This document shows positions 10,401 to 23,212 of a stretch of DNA of 64,000 bases, piece by piece. The stretch is from Strigamia acuminata (Eukaryota; Arthropoda; Chilopoda; Geophilomorpha; Linotaeniidae), in NCBI GenBank assembly GCA_949358305.1, contig OX442314.1:12641060-12705059 (forward strand). Direction: 5' to 3'. The translations under genes were made by a program, and so were the position numbers. The notes beneath the pieces were generated by a model, which saw only the letters and a list, made by a program, of their open reading frames with translations, did no database searches and was not told the origin of the DNA. Each line of letters starts with the position of its first letter. The stretch's first letter is position 1.

Positions 10401-11430
10401 AAAATTGAGAAATTTCACCATTTCGAATAATTTATTTTTTCTTTTTCTTTTTTTCAAAACCAAAAATTTACATTCGTAATCCACATAACCCAAGTGGTTA
10501 AATGTATTTTTTGTGTCCGAATAATATACCGTACTGCCTCACTAAAAGTTTTTCGGTTTAAACACCCGGCGTCTATTCAGGTCCGGCGCATAACCGAAAA
10601 ATCACAAATTTTCTCAAAAAATGGTTATTTTGCCGTAAAAATCACCGAGTTTTGGGGACCCGGCGGTATTGTAAAAAATATATTTTTTAACCATAGGACA
10701 GAAGTGCAAAATATGATAAGGAAAAAAAAAATGGAGTGTTTTTAACTTTTAACGCACTCATCTGCAGATAGAGACGTGTGAAGTTCCGAATGAAAAGTGT
10801 TAAACTCGTTCCCAACATTTTCCTCTCCGTCTTCTGCCCATCGTTATGCTTGGAAATGGTTCCTACATGAAACCTCGGAGCTCCCCATTTAAATGGCAAA
10901 TTGTTGAGAAGGCAAGAAAAAAATGAAAAAGCCACCATTTTTATTTTACGGTCGGTTGTAAAAATAAAGATGAGAGCTGGATAAAAAAAATAAAGAAAAA
11001 GAGAGAGAGAAAGTAAGTGAGAAATCAAATTGGCAATTATGACAGCCTTAAAAAACTCGTAATGAGTGATTTCAAAATAAAAGAGTCTTTAATTTTTGTG
11101 CTGTCAACGGATTAGGATGTAGAAAGGGCTGTCAAATTAAAATGAAATGAATGGTGATGTCCTTTCTCATTTGAAGCCTAAATTGAATTTTTAACACACT
11201 CGGAGTGTTGCAAAACTTTTGTCTTTCAAAATTTGAACATTTAATAATAATGAAGTGTTTGTCAACCGTAAATAGACACTCTGAATATCGTTTTCCATTT
11301 CTATCGTCTGCTATATCTGCATACGACAAAACAAGCCTTACTTGTCCCTAAACAACAATATAGCTGACTGTTTATTTCCTGTTACCTGTGTAAAAAGTGA
11401 TTACCGGTATAATGATAAATTATAATTTTT
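7441..11430. other. Gene-poor spacer with homopolymer tracts
   Basis: No supported gene is seen. Long A runs occur at 7621-7657 and 8577-8591, and purine-rich AAGAAAG tracts at about 10085-10125 and 10205-10245. Short open frames occur on both strands but overlap each other in conflicting frames. The minus-strand stretches near 7895-8080 and 8640-8790 have potential splice sites and could be exons of an unknown gene, but this is weak. Confidence 0.45.
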
Positions 11431-11439
11431 TTCACATTA

Positions 11440-11810
11440 TACAGGGTGAACAAAAAGTCTATCACTATAGTAAATATTTCTGACCTTGGGATGTTCCTTC
11501 AAAGTCATTGGGAAATTATCTCGGAAATTGCAATTTTCTTAAAAATTTTTAGTACAAAAGATTTGAGAATTAGTCACTTTTAGACTAAACAAATGTTGCT
11601 CTACAAGTTTACAATTGGAAATTTCTGTCTATCTCTAACGGTTTCCGAGATAATTTCCCAATGACCTTGAAGGAACATCCCAAGGTCAAATTTCGGGTGA
11701 CCAAAAGATTGCCCCACCCAACTTTAATACTTTACCATCATTAGATCAGATGAATTGTCAGAACTTTCAGAAATATTTACTGTAGTGATGGACTTTTTGT
11801 TCACCCTGTA
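11440..11810. mobile_element. Mariner-like MITE with TA flanks
   Basis: The element opens CAGGGTGAACAAAAAGTC and closes with its inverted repeat GACTTTTTGTTCACCCTG, with TA at each end (11440-11441 and 11809-11810). Further inside, a second inverted pair (ACCTTGGGATGTTCCTTC and its complement) extends the foldback. There is no coding capacity. CAGGGTG termini and TA duplications are typical of Tc1/mariner elements. Confidence 0.8.
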
Positions 11811-11930
11811 TACAGCGTGAATATGTATGAAAATTAATTGAATGGACAATGTACGGTAAATCAATTTTATTTACTTTTTGAATAGTTTAGTCACTGAATT
11901 AAAAATTTCATTACGATCTATATGAATTCT

Positions 11931-13256
11931 TTACTCTAAGTCTTCTTCAAGGTTTGCGCCTTCTAAAGGAACAACACCAAGATCGAGATCGAGATCCAAA
12001 TTCTGACTTTGAACATAATTTGTAATAATATCACAAGCTGGTTTGTCGATATTTTGGCAATCGGTAATGCTCAATTCATTCATTGGATTTTTCATTGCTA
12101 ACAATTTTAAAACAGTTGCTGAACTAATCTTGTGACACGAAGCAATGTGTAAAATCTTCAGATTTTGCAGTAAATTCAATTCGATGAACTTTGTGATCAA
12201 GCTATCAGAAAAATATCGAGAACCAAAAACGCGTAACCTTTGTAAATTAATGGAATTTACCAATACCATTAGCCAATGTTGTTGAAAAAACGGTGTTATT
12301 TCAATACACAGTGTACGTAGATTTCTGAATGGAAGCTGATTGTACACGTTTATAAAATCATTACTATTAGAATGTTCAGATTCAACGATGATTGAACAAC
12401 TGCCCAATTGCAAAGTTTCTAACATTGGACAGAAAATGGCAATTTTCCGAACATTGACTGCCTTAACCTTGTACAGTGTTAAACTAGACAATCGTTCCAT
12501 TGTTTTGCGTACTGATGCGACTGTACTACCAAAACGGTTGCTGAATGTTCGTTGCGTAATGCGAATCTTACATAATTTTGGGAACATATGTGCGACAATG
12601 CTAAGATCGTTCACAGTCCACTCTTCCAGATTTATACTTTCGAGAGAATAAGTGTTTAACATATTGCTAAAATTAAAATCTAGTTTTAGGAGTCGAAATA
12701 ATTCACTCCAAATGCTGGGATCGCATTTTAATTTCTTTAGAACAGGCAATTTTTTTACAAGTTGTAAACATCCATTTGCTGTAACATCGGTCGAGAGGAT
12801 GTTTAAATATTCAATTTTATCGTTCCTCATAATCACCTTGGCTAAAATCAAATCTGTGATCTCAATATTTCCTCTCAAGTTAAGACGTTGAATGTTGGGA
12901 AAATGGTTCGTCAATGCTGTTACAAGTTCCGATGGAACTTGTTGGTGTGACAAATCTAGCTCTGGTAAGTCTCTACAAACGTGCATTATTTTATCTACAA
13001 GTTCGTGGGTGGAGAGATCGTAAAATTGATTCAGACTGTGTAAAGATCTCGTTTCAGGACGAATAAAATCATCCGAATGCAAACGGGACTTGATGCTTTT
13101 AAGTTTGTACCGATCTTTATAAACAATGCGTCTGTATATGTTGTTAACCAACACGAAAGGAAAATTAATAAGATCATGGCGTATCTAGTTGTAATTTGCA
13201 GAGATTTTTTCCAAACACGATTCTTCCAAACTCGATGCAGATTTCCTGTTAGGCAT
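11931..13256 (-). pseudogene. LRR gene with early nonsense codon (group E)
   Basis: The family start ATG is at 13256-13254, and the frame of 442 codons is otherwise open to 11931. Codon 24 (13187-13185) is TAG where the sister gene at 38190 has GAG. No ATG follows early enough to restore the VHL-box-like region: the next methionine context falls inside the LRRs. The C-terminus has a repeated L-D motif and a short acidic tail. The intact promoter module upstream and single lesion suggest recent inactivation or, less likely, a sequence error. Confidence 0.8.
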
Positions 13257-13380
13257 GTTGCGATATTAGACGATTGGTAATGGACTAATGGTATTTTAGT
13301 GAAGCATTCCTTATATAAATAAAACCCATAAACGTGCTGTTGACGCGTGTGACGTAATGTTTACCAAACGTTGCTGTTTG
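13257..13380 (-). promoter_or_regulatory. Conserved LRR-family upstream module
   Basis: Read on the minus strand: CAACGTTTGGTAAACATTACGTCACACGCGTCAAC in outline (elements at 13340-13372), then TATATAAGG near 13311, then the start at 13256. This is an especially complete AACGTTTGGTAAAC inverted repeat. Confidence 0.6.
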
Positions 13381-13399
13381 TAATGTACCGTAAGTATGG

Positions 13400-16300
13400 T
13401 AATGGAGGGTTTGAAAGTTGCCTACATATTTATTTTCTCTAATTTAAAGGAATGAAAATTAACTCTTAAAAATACCGACAAACAAAACTTGCTTGTTTTC
13501 AAGACAAACTTTAGCACATGAAATTCCATCGTAATTCCTTCCGCACATGTTCTCTACTGAAAAAAGAAAAAAAATCTGCGCTATCTAAAACTACAAACTC
13601 CTCATCCTTATTCATTTCCTAAGAAAATAATTTTTTTCCGTTTATTTACAAAAGCACAAAAATAACAGCACCTTGAACAAACTAAAAGCACCTGAAAACA
13701 AACCCCGCAACCCGAGTGGATTGATCTTTGTGCATGTACTCTCTTTTGCCATAAATCCAGTAAATACAGTCATAAGCCAATAAAAACGAGCTTCAAAGCC
13801 AACATTCTTGTACAGGATCGTAATATAATCCAAACGACATTTGTTTGAAGTCATTCAAAGCCGACAACAGTACAATCAATAACCCCTCGAGATCACCGTC
13901 GTTCTCTCTCCATAAAAATATATTAAAAAATAAAAAATAAAAATAAAAAAATAAAAAATAAATCCCGCAGATTTGTTTATTGAAAAAACCATAAAGCAAA
14001 TAACATCCTAAAGCCATTCAATAAAATCCCCAACCACAATTTTTTCAGGAGAAAACTAAAATCACTAAATCGATCAGTTCACTTGTTGCAATCACAACAA
14101 GTAAACAAACCAAACCATTTTCCCTTAAAAAATCTCCATTAAACCTTGCACCAATTGGCCAAATTGGATATGCGGTTACCAAGACAGCAAAAACATTAGT
14201 CGTCATGGCAACTAAAACTTTCTACCTGCCATTTCCCGACAAAAATCCAAATTTCTCCCTCCGAACAATTTTATAATGTATTGCATAAATAAATTCATCC
14301 CATTCCCATTCAGCCTTCCGTCTGTGACGGATAAAGCCCATTAAAAATCAGATTACAAAATAAGAATAATAAATAAATATATAAATAAATAAATAAATAA
14401 AAATCTTAAAAGAAAAGCTGCACTTTAGTCCGTTTTACGCCTACAAATATATTCCACATTAGGCAAAAATGTCAACCAAAATAATGCATGTAACTACCAG
14501 ATTACTTTAGTCTAGTTGAATGAATTTCTTTCCCCCATTCTAACTCGTGTTCGTGCAGTTAAACTTATTAGTTCTTTCACCCGAAATCCAGCGGGAGACA
14601 CTAGTGTATGAATGGAGACCAACGCACTTCCATTAAGACCTAATGAAATGATTCTAACACGATAAAATCCCACAATAAATCTTCAATTCCTAATTATCAA
14701 TGGATGGAAGGAAAAACCTGCTCGTTTACCAAAGTGTTACAAAATAAAATAAATTAATATTAAACTTCTACACATTAAAAATAGATTTCTCCCAGCTAAC
14801 CACAATCTGGTGGACTGCGGCCAGTGTCAACGTGACAAAGAAACCAGTGGCCAGATGTTGTGCGGTACTTGTATCCCAATTCATTTCCATGGTAATGAGC
14901 AACAGAGGGCGCTAGAGTTGACTCCCAAAATAAGACAACCTTCCTTTAATAAGAAATACTTTTTTAATTAAATGAACTTTCATGGTGCGCCCTTATTCCC
15001 ATTTATGGATTTAGTAAATGGCTAAATATGATTTTCTGCGGCTTTGTAGAATTTTCTTACGATGTTGCAGCAAAAATAGCAGTGAAGCCACAAGTCGCAG
15101 CAAATCTCTTATCCTTGCATGGAAAAGCATAAATATTCATTTCCCATGTTAAGTTCAAAATCTCCAGACAGCTTAAAACAAAGCAAACAAAACTACCGTA
15201 ATCTTATCGAGTCACTCTTAAATTCTTATTTATACTCCCAAACAAACATGCATTAATTCCTCTTCTTCGAGCAGCAACTTTAAAGCTATATAACTCCAAA
15301 CCACTTCGCCCAACTCCCCGTAGTAAAACACGTGCATGTAAACATGCCAGTTGCGAGTTCCAAACTATACAGACCCTCAAAGATTCAACGCAGTTATAAG
15401 AGTCATTTCCCCACGCTGAACAGTGCGCACATCTAACCGTGAGAACCAAGACTTGTGAAGATGAAGCAACTAATGAGTTTATTTGAAGCTGAATAATTTT
15501 AAGAAATGGTTGGGCAAAGTACAAGTGCAAAGTACAAAAATTTGTTAGTCAATAATTTAAACAATGAGGCAATTATAATCGATATTACCCGATACAAAAC
15601 GATGTAAAATATAATTATTGTTTAATTTCCACACAGATCAGAGAGCTTACTTCAACCAACCTTACTTCACCAGCTTGTTTATACACAAACAAACGGCACC
15701 ATCAAAGCGACTCGTAAACCAAGACACGTGTAAATAACAAAATTCGTTTTAATTTAATTTATTCACAAATGAATCAACAAAAAAAATAAAACAAAACCAA
15801 AAAAAAATTTTTGTCCCCTTGAAACATAATTCAATATTTATTTCTTACCTCCCCTATAAATTAATTTGCCACCCTTGTTTTGTTGTTTGGTTTTTTTGTG
15901 TGTATGGGACATTTCGCCAGATGAAGATGTAGTGTCGAGATTTGGTAAAAGTCGCACTCGACACTTCATCCCCTCGTGCCCAGCCTTTTCCCCTCTGCAC
16001 AGGAACAACTTTCTCTGCGTTCCACCATACATCACCTGCAGACGATGAAGAAGCGACCAAAGGGCAAACCAAACACTGACAAAAGAGCATCATCCACCCG
16101 AACGGAAGGAATTTCCTACTCATTACATCAGTTTCCATAGCAACATTTCAAAATCCACTCAATTTTTACGTCCCCTCTCCGAAATGAAAATGTCATTAAA
16201 CTATCAAATTACACGAACATAAGTGGATGCAAAATGAATTTTTTACTAGCCTAAAAAAAAACATATACACCTGTATATCCAATGTTAATATTAACAAAAT

Positions 16301-16439
16301 TGTCAGTTCCCCTTTTGATTTAAAAATATAATTTACAATATATTGCTTTTTACTTCAACCAATCACAAGTTGATTGACAAACAGCGCTCAACTTCGTCCC
16401 AATTACCCACCCCCGATATGTTTGCACTTAAAAGACACG
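13400..16439. other. Gene-poor spacer
   Basis: No supported gene is seen. It contains AT-rich homopolymers (about 13919-13962, 14360-14400) and ordinary single-copy-looking sequence. The one notable item is the copy of a satellite unit at 15545-15640, described separately. Confidence 0.5.
15545..15640 (+). repeat. Single unit of the 18-kb satellite with its flank
   Basis: TTTAAACAATGAGGCAATTATAATCGATATTAC matches the 30-bp satellite at 17951-18240 in outline. It is followed after about 25 bp by TAATTATTGTTTAATTTCCAC, which also follows the satellite at about 18270. The tandem array therefore seems to have grown inside a dispersed repeat. Confidence 0.7.
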
Positions 16440-16860
16440 TGTAAATTGCCCGATGTGCCAAAAGCACAAGGCCACGTCAACCGGACGTGTCCCTTTGATG
16501 GATGACCCTCCGAGTCGCGTGGCTCCAACTGTGGCCGCAAGTCAATGGCGCGTGAGGTCGGCATATAATCGGGGAGACGTCTACCGGGCCCCGGGAGGTC
16601 GTACTGTTAGCATTGCAAACTAAGGACCCTCCCATCAACCCCCAAGTCCCTTCCCACGAGAGTGCGTGGTGGTGCCAATCTTATTAACCGGGGCTTTCTT
16701 TGTGCTGGAGTTTCCACCAGACAGAGCTGAGCTGATGATTTTCCACAGCCGTTGCCCTTCTTCGCCGGCGGTTCCCTTGGCAACGGGTGACGAGGGAGGT
16801 AACCAGCCGCCACTCGCCATCTGCGCATTTGACACTTCGCACAATATGTCAAAATATCGC
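16440..16860. other. GC-rich island in AT-rich spacer
   Basis: This stretch of about 400 bp is much richer in G, C and CpG than its surroundings (for example GGGCCCCGGGAGGTCG near 16587). It has no convincing open frame on either strand: the three short ones overlap in conflicting frames. It may be a regulatory island or conserved non-coding element. Confidence 0.4.
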
Positions 16861-17950
16861 TGTGTTACATTATAGTGTTGAAACAGATGATTCGACTTGT
16901 TTCAATGAATTAAATAAACACTTAATTATTTTCAGCAGCAAAAGAGGATTTTTTGAACCACAAAAAAGCAAATTAAATAAAAAATTTGACTTTTTTACTC
17001 ACAATACAACCAAATATGTCTTACTGAAGAAGAAACTATCGAAAGGAAGGCCCAAGTTCACATGTGGCGCCCTAACTAATGAAAAATAGACATCAATCTT
17101 GCGCAACCATAACTCAAATTCCTTTATCGTTTTAAAGACGCCGGTTTAATGTGTGGATTGCATTAAACGTCAGTCATAAAAGCAGTAAAACGACATCTGG
17201 AAACACATTATAGGCAAACTTTTGTTGGGAAAAAAATTGTTGTTGTTTTTTTTCCTTCGCCAACTACCCACTTTTCTATCAATAACTAATACTCAATCTA
17301 ATTTCTGTTCGCGCAATAAGAAAACTCGGATACTGCGCAAAGAATAGACATTAGAGAACGTACAACTGCAGAAAAGTTGGCACCTCTTTATTGCTGACCA
17401 CGAGGTCACCCAATCTCAAGGTGAATCAGACCAAACACCTTTTATTGTGTCTTCTTCTTTATATTTCAGTACTTTCATCTCCAACTTCAATCAGACGCCA
17501 AGAAATGATGGCAAAAGCAGCTACAACGAAGTAGAAATCACAAATTGCACCTAACACCAACTGACAACTCGCCCATTCTAATGCGTCAAACAAAAAAAAA
17601 AAATCCCATCACCGAAAAAAAAGTTATATAAAAAGATGACGCCAACGTGTCATCGCAATGAACATCTTGATCTCTTAATACAGAAATCTCGGACGCGGAT
17701 CAACGACTAATGCAATTTACGAGGTGCGGATTGAGGATTGACTCGAGTTCCCATCAGAAAGTCTATCCCAGCAGTGATTCCATTCATTAACCCTTACCAT
17801 CGCAAGACCAACCACTGCGAAACCATTTCATTAATCAAGAACCAAAGTTCCAAAGCCAATCAGACACCGCTCTACTTCTGGAATCACGTGACCCATTACG
17901 CTTAAAAAATACATTGAAATTATTTTGTGTTTCGCTAGGGCAAATTATTC

Positions 17951-18240
17951 GATTTTTTAAACAATGAGGCAATATTAATCGATATTTTAAACAATGAGGC
18001 GATATTAATCGATATTTTAAACAATGAGGCGATATTAACCGATATTTTAAACAATGAGGCGATATTAATCGATATTTTAAACAATGAGGCGATATTAATC
18101 GATATTCTAAACAATGAGGCGATATTAATCGATATTTTAAACAATGAGGCGATACTAATCGATATTACTAGCGATATTAATCGATATTTTAAACAATGAG
18201 GCGATACTAATCGATATTACTAGCGATATTACTCGATAAT
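17951..18240 (+). repeat. 30-bp minisatellite
   Basis: About seven tandem copies of a 30-bp unit (TTTTAAACAATGAGGCGATA plus TTAATCGATA) are followed by two degenerate, interrupted copies. The unit contains ATCGAT. A minus-strand open frame across it (17935-18144) is only the translation of the repeat. Confidence 0.9.
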
Positions 18241-18379
18241 GCATTAAACTACACAAGCTATATGAAATGTAATTATTGTTTAATTTCCACGAAAGCAATA
18301 TATTGTAAAATGTATTTTTGAACCATATGGAAATGGTCGTCTAGAAATGCGAGTCAGTTTTTCGGGGTCGGCATTATTT

Positions 18380-18690
18380 AACATTAAGTGATGCGTCTTT
18401 GCGATTACATCACACAAAGGGCTCGGAGTGAGGGCGATGATGAAAACACTCAGGTGCCGCCATCAACCGGGATTTCACGCTTCATTCTCTTAGGTCACAT
18501 ATCACGTCCCCTCCAGGACCCCATACATCCCCACAAAATTGGCTCCAGACGCAAGGCGTGCAGGGTTATTAGCAGAGAGGAGGGGTCTATGTCGCCGTGA
18601 TTGACGGGATGAAGAAAGAGAGGGAGAAGGAGACGACGTTTGTCCAGACTGGGTGGCACCAAAACTACAGCTGCAACCTGCATGGAAGTC
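18380..18690. other. GC-richer island, no supported gene
   Basis: This segment is locally enriched in G+C, with several short overlapping open frames on both strands that do not agree on a coding frame. Nothing is recognised. The surrounding 18690-21480 is AT-rich spacer with A/T runs near 19155-19215 and no supported gene. Confidence 0.4.
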
Positions 18691-18699
18691 CAGTTTGGG

Positions 18700-21480
18700 T
18701 GTGTGAGAGAAATCGCTCAACAGAACGCACTCTATCGTCATTTTATTCATTTATACTGATCTTGGCAATTTGTGGTCGTCCTGACAACGTGATCCAAATT
18801 CGCTTCCTTAACGATACATTCAGCCAGAAAACTAAATGCAGCGATTATGGTACATCAAAGAAGTGCCGAAAAATTACTTTGGTTTGGTTGCCCGGGAAGA
18901 GAAAAAAAAGATCAAAATTTGCATTGCATTAAAAAATTTACAGAAAGATGATGAAGGTAAAGACGTCTTTCTGAGAAAATAGATTCAATTTTTAAAAAAG
19001 TCTGTGCAAAATGTTTACATAAAATAAGTTTTTCCGTCTTTTTAATCCTCTGGATCTCCATCGGTCTACAAAGAATTGTAAATAAAATCGAGAGAAGAAA
19101 AACAAAACAACGAATAAAAAAAAATAGATAAATAAATAAATAAAAATTCTAATCCAGCCCATAAAAAAAAAAAAAAAAAAATTGCAAAAGTTCAAGTGAG
19201 TTTTTTTTTTTTCTAACGGAAGTAATTATCATTTCAATTCAACTAAGCTTATAATTTCATGTTTCATGAAATTATTATCATCAAAACGTTCATTTCCAAT
19301 CGAAAACAGCCATTTTTGTCATAAAAAGGCACAAAATAGAACAAAAAAACCCACTGAGACTGAAATCAGACTGAATCACCCACCAATATTGTCCAAACAG
19401 CCACTTATTTTTTTTTAATTCCACATTCTGTCTAAGCCAACCCCCCTACAAAGGCTTCAAAGGAAATTTATAATTTATATCACCTGCAACCATTCCCAAG
19501 TTGACCATTTCAAATTAGGGATCAAAGAGTACCTCAAACAATAACACCAAAACCAATCAAACCCCAAACTCAAAAACTAGCCTAACTTCATCAAACAAAC
19601 TGCAATCTGTGCAAAAAAGCAAAACGCTCTGTCGATAACACAGAGGGGGACGACAATTGATAAGCCAGCCACGTGACCAAATTTGAACGCTACCGGAGGG
19701 CAGTTTGGTACTTTCTCTTCACGCGCACACAATAATATCCATGGCCTGAATTGCTGGCAGGCGCCTACAGACCCACGACCCCCTGGCGAACAATTCCCTA
19801 CTCAATTGTGGGCTTTTGTGCAGGGGGGAAGAATATAGGAACCAGAGAAGAAGGGGAAGGGACGGGAAGGGACGGAAGAGATGAAGAGAGCACCAGCTGC
19901 TGCTGCAGGGACCATGACCATACAAAATAGGCCAAAATGTACACAAGCAGTCTGCAAAATGGGAGCAAAAAACATGAGTTACAAGAGTATAAAAAATAAT
20001 AAAGTGACTGCAGAATATGCAATTTAATCGAACAACTGCACCTATCTCTCGTCAGTCCTATTCTTTTCAGACACTGATTCATTGGTCAGAACCACTTTAC
20101 ACCACCCTGCTAGCCTCATCATCAGTTTCACTTCCCCTTTTGCCCTCTTCCCATAGAGCACTTTTGTGAGCGACTAAGTGGATTTTTGCATTTTAACACT
20201 TGGTAATGAGTGGAAAAAGTTGAGGGAAAAAAAAGATAAGCAAAGACCGGTTTCTTTGAAGGCGATGAGTTTGATACTGATAACAATTTCCCTTTCCCTA
20301 TCACTTTAACCTTTTCGACCCTCCACTTGTGTAGCAACTTTGTTTTTATCTTTGTTGCTGATGTCCCCCAATGGCCACACACAGGGACACATCTGGGTCA
20401 TATCAAGTCCAATCATCCCTAGCCACTGTTTGGCATCCTCAATAAAAAAAATAAGAGCAAAGGGCAATAATAATTAAGCGATGGGCGAGCTTAAGAAAAT
20501 TAACAAGGGAAATGATGCAATTTATTGCAAATTGGGCATGAGAAAATGTTGGCTCAAAAATTAATTTTTGGAATATTCACAAGTCAAGATTTATGCGTTG
20601 GAACATACAACATGCAATTTCGTTTGACAGAAAGATATTTCTCTAGCCCTTATTTACAGGTGGTTTACACTCGCTGAAAGTAAATGCAGATGTATAAACA
20701 TATATCTCTGTATGATTCCCTCGACCAGCCCATAAAACTTTTTTTTCCTTTAAAGCCAAAACAGCTCTCCACAAATCAATAAAAATGAGTGCGAAAATGT
20801 GAGTTTGTTCAAGTGGGGGACAGAGGGCGCGCAATCGAAGGTTTCTTTGTACAGTATTGAATAAAGTTGATGTAAATTACTGGCAATTTCCCACGACAAT
20901 AGCAATACAAAGCGTTTATTTTATCATCTATTAAATATTCATTTCCACTTGTAAAAATGGAAATAAAATTATTATTGCATCATCATCGTCGTCGTGGTCG
21001 TCCAATCAGAAGTTTGGTTTGATGGAAGAAACGGGTATTAAAACAAAGAAAAGTTTTATTGCTCAAGGGGATTGTCGAAATGGATTTCACATGAAATTTA
21101 TATTAGATGCCATTAACTGCCAAAGCGTAATATTTAATAACGCGTCACAGCAAGTATTGCCCACGGGTCGCGGAATTATGTGTTTATACACAACGTTGTG
21201 GTTCATGTCATTGACTAATTCATGAATCAACAGCCTGTTTAGTTTTAGCAAGAAACGTCGTTAAAAGAAAGGTAAACAAAACAATAATAAATATATAAGT
21301 ACATTAAGTGTTTATTGAATTGACAAACAGGTGGTAAATTCGTGGATTTATGAGTGTCTGGTAAAACGATGTCATCAAAGGAAAACAAGCAGCTGTGAGT
21401 GACCTGCTGGGAATCCCAGTTGTTTTCCATCCTTGTCTGATCCAGGAACTGCTCCAATCACAAGAAAATCTGCCACACAA
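18700..21480. other. Gene-poor spacer
   Basis: Only short, compositionally biased open frames are present. Poly-A/T tracts occur near 19158-19180 and 19200-19212. I see no conserved domain, RNA gene or terminal inverted repeat. Confidence 0.45.
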
Positions 21481-21499
21481 CTCAACTGGCTTTGAAGTG

Positions 21500-21650
21500 T
21501 AAAAATGCCATTTTTGAGCATAAAAATGCCATTTTTAGAGATAAAAATGCCATTTTTAGAGATAAAAATGCCATTTTTAGAGATAAAAATGCCATTTTTA
21601 GAGGTACAAATGCCATTTTTAGAAGTAAAAATGCCATTTGAGTGCAACAA
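21500..21650 (+). repeat. 21-bp minisatellite
   Basis: About seven copies of the unit AAAAATGCCATTTTTAGAGAT occur in tandem. The minus-strand open frames through it encode only the monotonous repeat product and are rejected as genes. Confidence 0.9.
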
Positions 21651-21671
21651 TAAAACATAAAAATACAATAG

Positions 21672-21935
21672 ATGCGACAACGCACTTTTTAGATGCAACA
21701 ATGCAATTTTTAATGCAACAATGCAATTTTAATGCTACAATGCAATTTTAGATGCAACAATGCAATTTTTAGATGCTACAATGAAATTTTTAGATGCAAC
21801 AATGCAATTTTTAATGCTACAATGCAATTTTTAATGTTATAATGCAATTTGTAGATGCAACAATGCAATTATTAATGCTACAATGCAATTTTTAATGTTA
21901 CAATGCAATTTTTAGATGCAACAATGCAATTTTCA
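21672..21935 (+). repeat. 21-22-bp minisatellite, second type
   Basis: About twelve copies of ATGCAACAATGCAATTTTTAG, some with ATGCTACAATGCAATTTTTA, follow directly after the 21-bp array. The two arrays share the ATGC..ATTTTTA skeleton, so one may have evolved from the other. Confidence 0.85.
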
Positions 21936-21959
21936 GATTTACAAGACTAATAACCTTTA

Positions 21960-22990
21960 GAAACTTAAGGTGTGCAACCTGAGACAACATTACACCTAAT
22001 TACAACTTTCTTTAAGTGTGTGGATATACGATATTAAACTTGCAAGCATGATATTGCGAATTGTTTCCTTTACCACAAAACTAATTATCATCAAGCACGT
22101 GTCGCCTTCTGGTCAGAATGTGGAATGCGCGTCCTTCTGTTTAATAGCAGCGTTGAATAATGAATCTTTGTTGTTGTTATTGCACATGCATATACTTCAT
22201 ACCCACTACGACACATCTGTCGTCAAGTGCCAACTACAAAAATTCATTACACCAAAATCCAACCTAAAACTCCTCATGCACAACTGCAAAAACCTCAAAC
22301 GCATTGTTGCAAAAATAAAAACAAAAAAAACCTCATTCAAATGAATATACATATAAAATAAAAAAGCATTTTTACGACCTAATTTCTGGCGACAAGAAGC
22401 AAATCTGTTCGGTGCTCTAATTGGAGTCGTAAACGACCTCGGGAGCACAATTACGATTTGCCTTGTCGACGCAATTTAAGCACTTCCAATTCGTTTTATT
22501 TCGGCTCTTCTAATCCATTTTTAAGCGTCAAATTTCAATTCGTTGCAGAAATTAGTTAATTTGGAACTTACGTGAGATAAAAATCAAGTTCTTTTGTTTG
22601 TATTTCAAATAAGAAATAATTAAATAGACTCTAAAACCCAATTATTTATTAATCTAGAAAAAAAGTGTTGTTGATTGTTCTTCTTGTAAGTACTGGCCAC
22701 CACTTTGATATTGATGGTGAGATCCATTGAAGGGAAGAGTAAAATCCCAACCCACTCTCGTCCCAGAAGTAGTTTCTTGTCTCTTACCAAAGACCAATCG
22801 ACCATGTCCTCAACAAAAGAGACAAACCTCTTGTGTATCAGTCCTTCTGTCGCCACTGACCACTGACCACCCACTGACCCCTGGAGAACAGACGCTAACT
22901 GTTCAGGCACCTCCAGTCAATGGAATTCGATAGAGTTATCATCAAACTTTCACAGTAAATTCGTTTTATTTTTAATTTAATTATTTCTAG
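21960..22990. other. Spacer without supported genes
   Basis: Short open frames on both strands are mutually overlapping. No domain, inverted repeat or RNA gene is recognised. Confidence 0.45.
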
Positions 22991-22993
22991 TCA

Positions 22994-23212
22994 AACAACT
23001 AAAATAAATGTCTAGATTGAACAAAACGACTAAAATAAATGTCTAAATTGAACAAAACGACTAAAATAAAAGTCTAAATTAAACAAAACGACTAAAATAA
23101 ATGTCTAAATTGAACAAAACGACTAAAATAAATGTCTAAATTGAACAAAACGACTAAAATAAATGTTTAAATTAAGCAAAACCACTAAAATAAATGTCTA
23201 AATTAATGAAAA
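22994..23212 (+). repeat. 31-bp minisatellite
   Basis: About seven tandem copies of a 31-bp unit with the core CTAAAATAAATGTCTAAATT followed by GAACAAAACGA. Copies differ by one or two bases. Confidence 0.9.

Noticed and set aside
16607-16875. Short open frames in the GC-rich island
   Set aside because: Three or more frames on both strands overlap without homology or splice support, consistent with low stop-codon density in GC-rich DNA.
17935-18144. 69-codon open frame on the minus strand
   Set aside because: It is the direct translation of the 30-bp minisatellite.
17951-18240. Possible CRISPR-like array
   Set aside because: Units are contiguous with no unique spacers, and the setting is eukaryotic, so it is a minisatellite.
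21375-21701. Overlapping minus-strand frames with repeated F-I-S-K-N-G or L-K-M-A-F units
   Set aside because: Both are translations of the 21-bp minisatellite in two frames, so neither is a protein gene.
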